From the NCBI GenBank assembly GCA_030594665.1, contig JAUVET010000141.1, positions 1-5,046 of the forward strand: 5,046 bases of DNA, in the 5' to 3' direction. The translations under genes were made by a program, and so were the position numbers. The DNA comes from Methanosarcinaceae archaeon. GTDB lineage: Archaea; Halobacteriota; Methanosarcinia; Methanosarcinales; Methanosarcinaceae. Below are positions 3,476 to 5,046 of the stretch, piece after piece. Below the pieces are notes generated by a model. It made no database searches and had not been told where the DNA came from. It saw only the letters and a list, made by a program, of their open reading frames with translations. Position 1 is the stretch's first letter. The number at the start of each line of letters is the position of its first letter.

Positions 3476-5046
3476 ATGGAAAACGACGAAAATATTAATG
3501 ACGAAACCACACCAGTCGCACCTACTGACTCTGATGCAGGAACCAATGGTAGCGATACCATTGATACTCCAATTAATACTATAATTGATACCACTATAGA
3601 TACAACTGCCAAGATTGAGGTTCCGGAACTTCTTATCGACCAGATCATAGGGCAGGACCATGCTGTTGAAGTTGTAAAAAAAGCAGCAAGCCAGAGGCGG
3701 CATGTTATGATGATCGGTACCCCCGGTACCGGAAAATCGTTGCTTGCAAAAGCGATGGCAGAACTTCTTCCGAAAGAGGAATTACAGGATATTTTAGCAT
3801 ATCCGAACATTGAAGACTCGAACAACCCGAAGATAAGGGAAGTGCCTGCCGGAAAGGGCAGGGAGATCGTCATGGCACACAAAATGGAAGCCAGGAAGAA
3901 AACCCAGGCACGCAACATGTTGATGATGCTGCTCGTGTTTGGAATTGTCATGTATTCATTCTATGTGGGACAGCTATTGTGGGGTATAATCGCAGCAATT
4001 ATGATACTGATGCTGACACGCCAGTTCATGCCAAAAGATGAACTCATGATCCCGAAACTCATTGTTTCGAATTTCGAAAAGGAACATGCTCCGTACATCG
4101 ATGCGACCGGCACACACGCAGGTGCGCTCCTTGGTGATGTAAGGCATGACCCGTTCCAGTCAGGCGGACTGGAAACACCTGCACACGACCGTGTGGAAGG
4201 TGGAGACATTCACAAGGCACACAAGGGCGTACTGTTCATTGATGAGATGAATACCCTGCGAATAGAATCACAGCAGAGTATGCTTACAGCATTGCAGGAA
4301 AAAGAATTTTCGATCACAGGGCAATCTGAACGCAGTTCAGGTGCGCTTGTAAAAACAGACCCTGTACCATGTGATTTTATCATGGTGGCTGCAGGTAACC
4401 TTGATGCGGTTGAAAACATGCATCCTGCATTAAGATCTCGTATAAAGGGATATGGATATGAGGTATACATGCGTGATTCAATGGATGACACTCCTGAGAA
4501 CCGCGAAAAACTTGTACGTTTCGTGGCTCAGGAAGTTGTACGGGATGGTCATATTCCACACTTTGACATGGGTGCTGTGGATGAGATCCTGCGCGAAGCG
4601 AAACGCAGGGCAGGCAGGAAAGGACACCTCACATTGAAGCTCAGGGACCTCGGGGGACTTGTCAGGGTTGCGGGTGATGTTGCCCGTGCCGAAGGAGCAG
4701 AGATCACAACTGCAGAACATGTACTTACCGGTAAAAAGATGGCACGTTCCATTGAGCAGCAGCTTGCAGATCAGTATCTTGAGCAGAAAAAGGATTACCA
4801 GTTATTCGGTAAAAAAGGTTCTGCGATCGGAAGGGTAAACGGACTTGCCGTAATGGGCGGAGATTCGGGAATAGTTCTTCCTATCGTGGCAGAGGTCACA
4901 CCATCCCAGTCGAGTTCGGGAGGTCGAGTGATCGCAACCGGTATGCTCAAGGATATTGCCAAAGAGTCAGTACAGAACGTATCGGCTGTTATCAAGAAGA
5001 TCACAGGAAAGGATACCATCAACCACGATATTCACATACAGTTCAT
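3476..5046 (+). CDS. lonB: Archaeal LonB, membrane-anchored ATP-dependent protease (partial, C-terminus beyond right edge)
   Basis: LonB degrades unfolded and regulatory proteins at the cytoplasmic face of the archaeal membrane, as a ring with AAA+ and serine-lysine protease domains. Here 523 codons run to the right edge. An acidic, low-complexity N-terminus (residues 1-45) is followed by LLIDQIIGQ (52-60) and Walker A GTPGTGKS (81-88). Two transmembrane helices (about 148-162 and 165-182) are inserted before Walker B GVLFIDE (251-257), the hallmark of archaeal LonB. Sensor-1 AAGNLD is at 305-310, LRSRIKGYG at 319-327, and sensor-2-like LRDLGGLVRVAGD at 389-401. The protease domain begins at about 449 (SAIGRVNGLAVMGG). 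The catalytic Ser and Lys lie past the edge; the family is usually about 620-700 residues, so some 100-170 are missing. An in-frame ATG at 3395 would add 27 residues, but the extension is unlike the acidic start expected and lacks a ribosome binding site. The upstream ATPases point the opposite way, so they are not in an operon with it. Confidence 0.97.
   Translation, partial: MENDENINDETTPVAPTDSDAGTNGSDTIDTPINTIIDTTIDTTAKIEVPELLIDQIIGQDHAVEVVKKAASQRRHVMMIGTPGTGKSLLAKAMAELLPKEELQDILAYPNIEDSNNPKIREVPAGKGREIVMAHKMEARKKTQARNMLMMLLVFGIVMYSFYVGQLLWGIIAAIMILMLTRQFMPKDELMIPKLIVSNFEKEHAPYIDATGTHAGALLGDVRHDPFQSGGLETPAHDRVEGGDIHKAHKGVLFIDEMNTLRIESQQSMLTALQEKEFSITGQSERSSGALVKTDPVPCDFIMVAAGNLDAVENMHPALRSRIKGYGYEVYMRDSMDDTPENREKLVRFVAQEVVRDGHIPHFDMGAVDEILREAKRRAGRKGHLTLKLRDLGGLVRVAGDVARAEGAEITTAEHVLTGKKMARSIEQQLADQYLEQKKDYQLFGKKGSAIGRVNGLAVMGGDSGIVLPIVAEVTPSQSSSGGRVIATGMLKDIAKESVQNVSAVIKKITGKDTINHDIHIQF

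Noticed and set aside
3382..3951. 189-codon minus-strand frame
   Set aside because: It overlaps the lonB N-terminal coding region, including Walker A, in antisense; it is a shadow of that gene.

Overview
The window looks like a piece of a methanogenic or methane-oxidising archaeon of the Methanosarcinales. The main evidence is the right-hand gene, which encodes an archaeal membrane-anchored LonB protease with two transmembrane helices set between Walker A and Walker B. Its sequence closely resembles Methanosarcinaceae LonB as I remember it. TATA-box promoters, AT-rich spacers and hexanucleotide repeat arrays also fit. The placement is inferred from one conserved gene and general style, not from a database search.

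Layout: (1) 1-962, minus strand: the N-terminal 320 residues of an AAA+ ATPase of the AAA_14/DUF4143 type (COG1373-like), cut by the left edge. (2) 963-1138: a short spacer with a TATA box and a perfect 11-bp inverted repeat. (3) 1139-2410, minus strand: a complete 423-residue paralogue of the first ATPase. (4) 2411-3475: a divergent region of about 1.07 kb with no convincing gene. It holds 33-bp tandem repeats, a nested inverted repeat, two hexanucleotide arrays, several GC-rich palindromes, an AT-rich stem-loop and the lonB promoter area. (5) 3476-5046, plus strand: lonB, cut by the right edge before its protease catalytic dyad.

The two ATPases point the same way, but each appears to have its own promoter. 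In both, a TATA-like box sits about 25 nt before the start codon and there is no Shine-Dalgarno, so both are predicted to be leaderless. Each promoter also has a distinct repeat element just upstream of its TATA box: an 11-bp inverted repeat for the first, and 33-bp direct repeats with a palindromic core for the second. This suggests separately controlled paralogues rather than one operon. The family's biological role is not established, so no pathway is assigned. LonB is housekeeping membrane proteolysis, and nothing in the sequence ties it to the ATPases beyond adjacency.

I see no RNA genes, CRISPR array or intact mobile element. The most unusual material is the set of regulatory-looking repeats at the ATPase promoters and the repeat-rich divergent spacer. 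No clearly new system can be demonstrated from this sequence alone.
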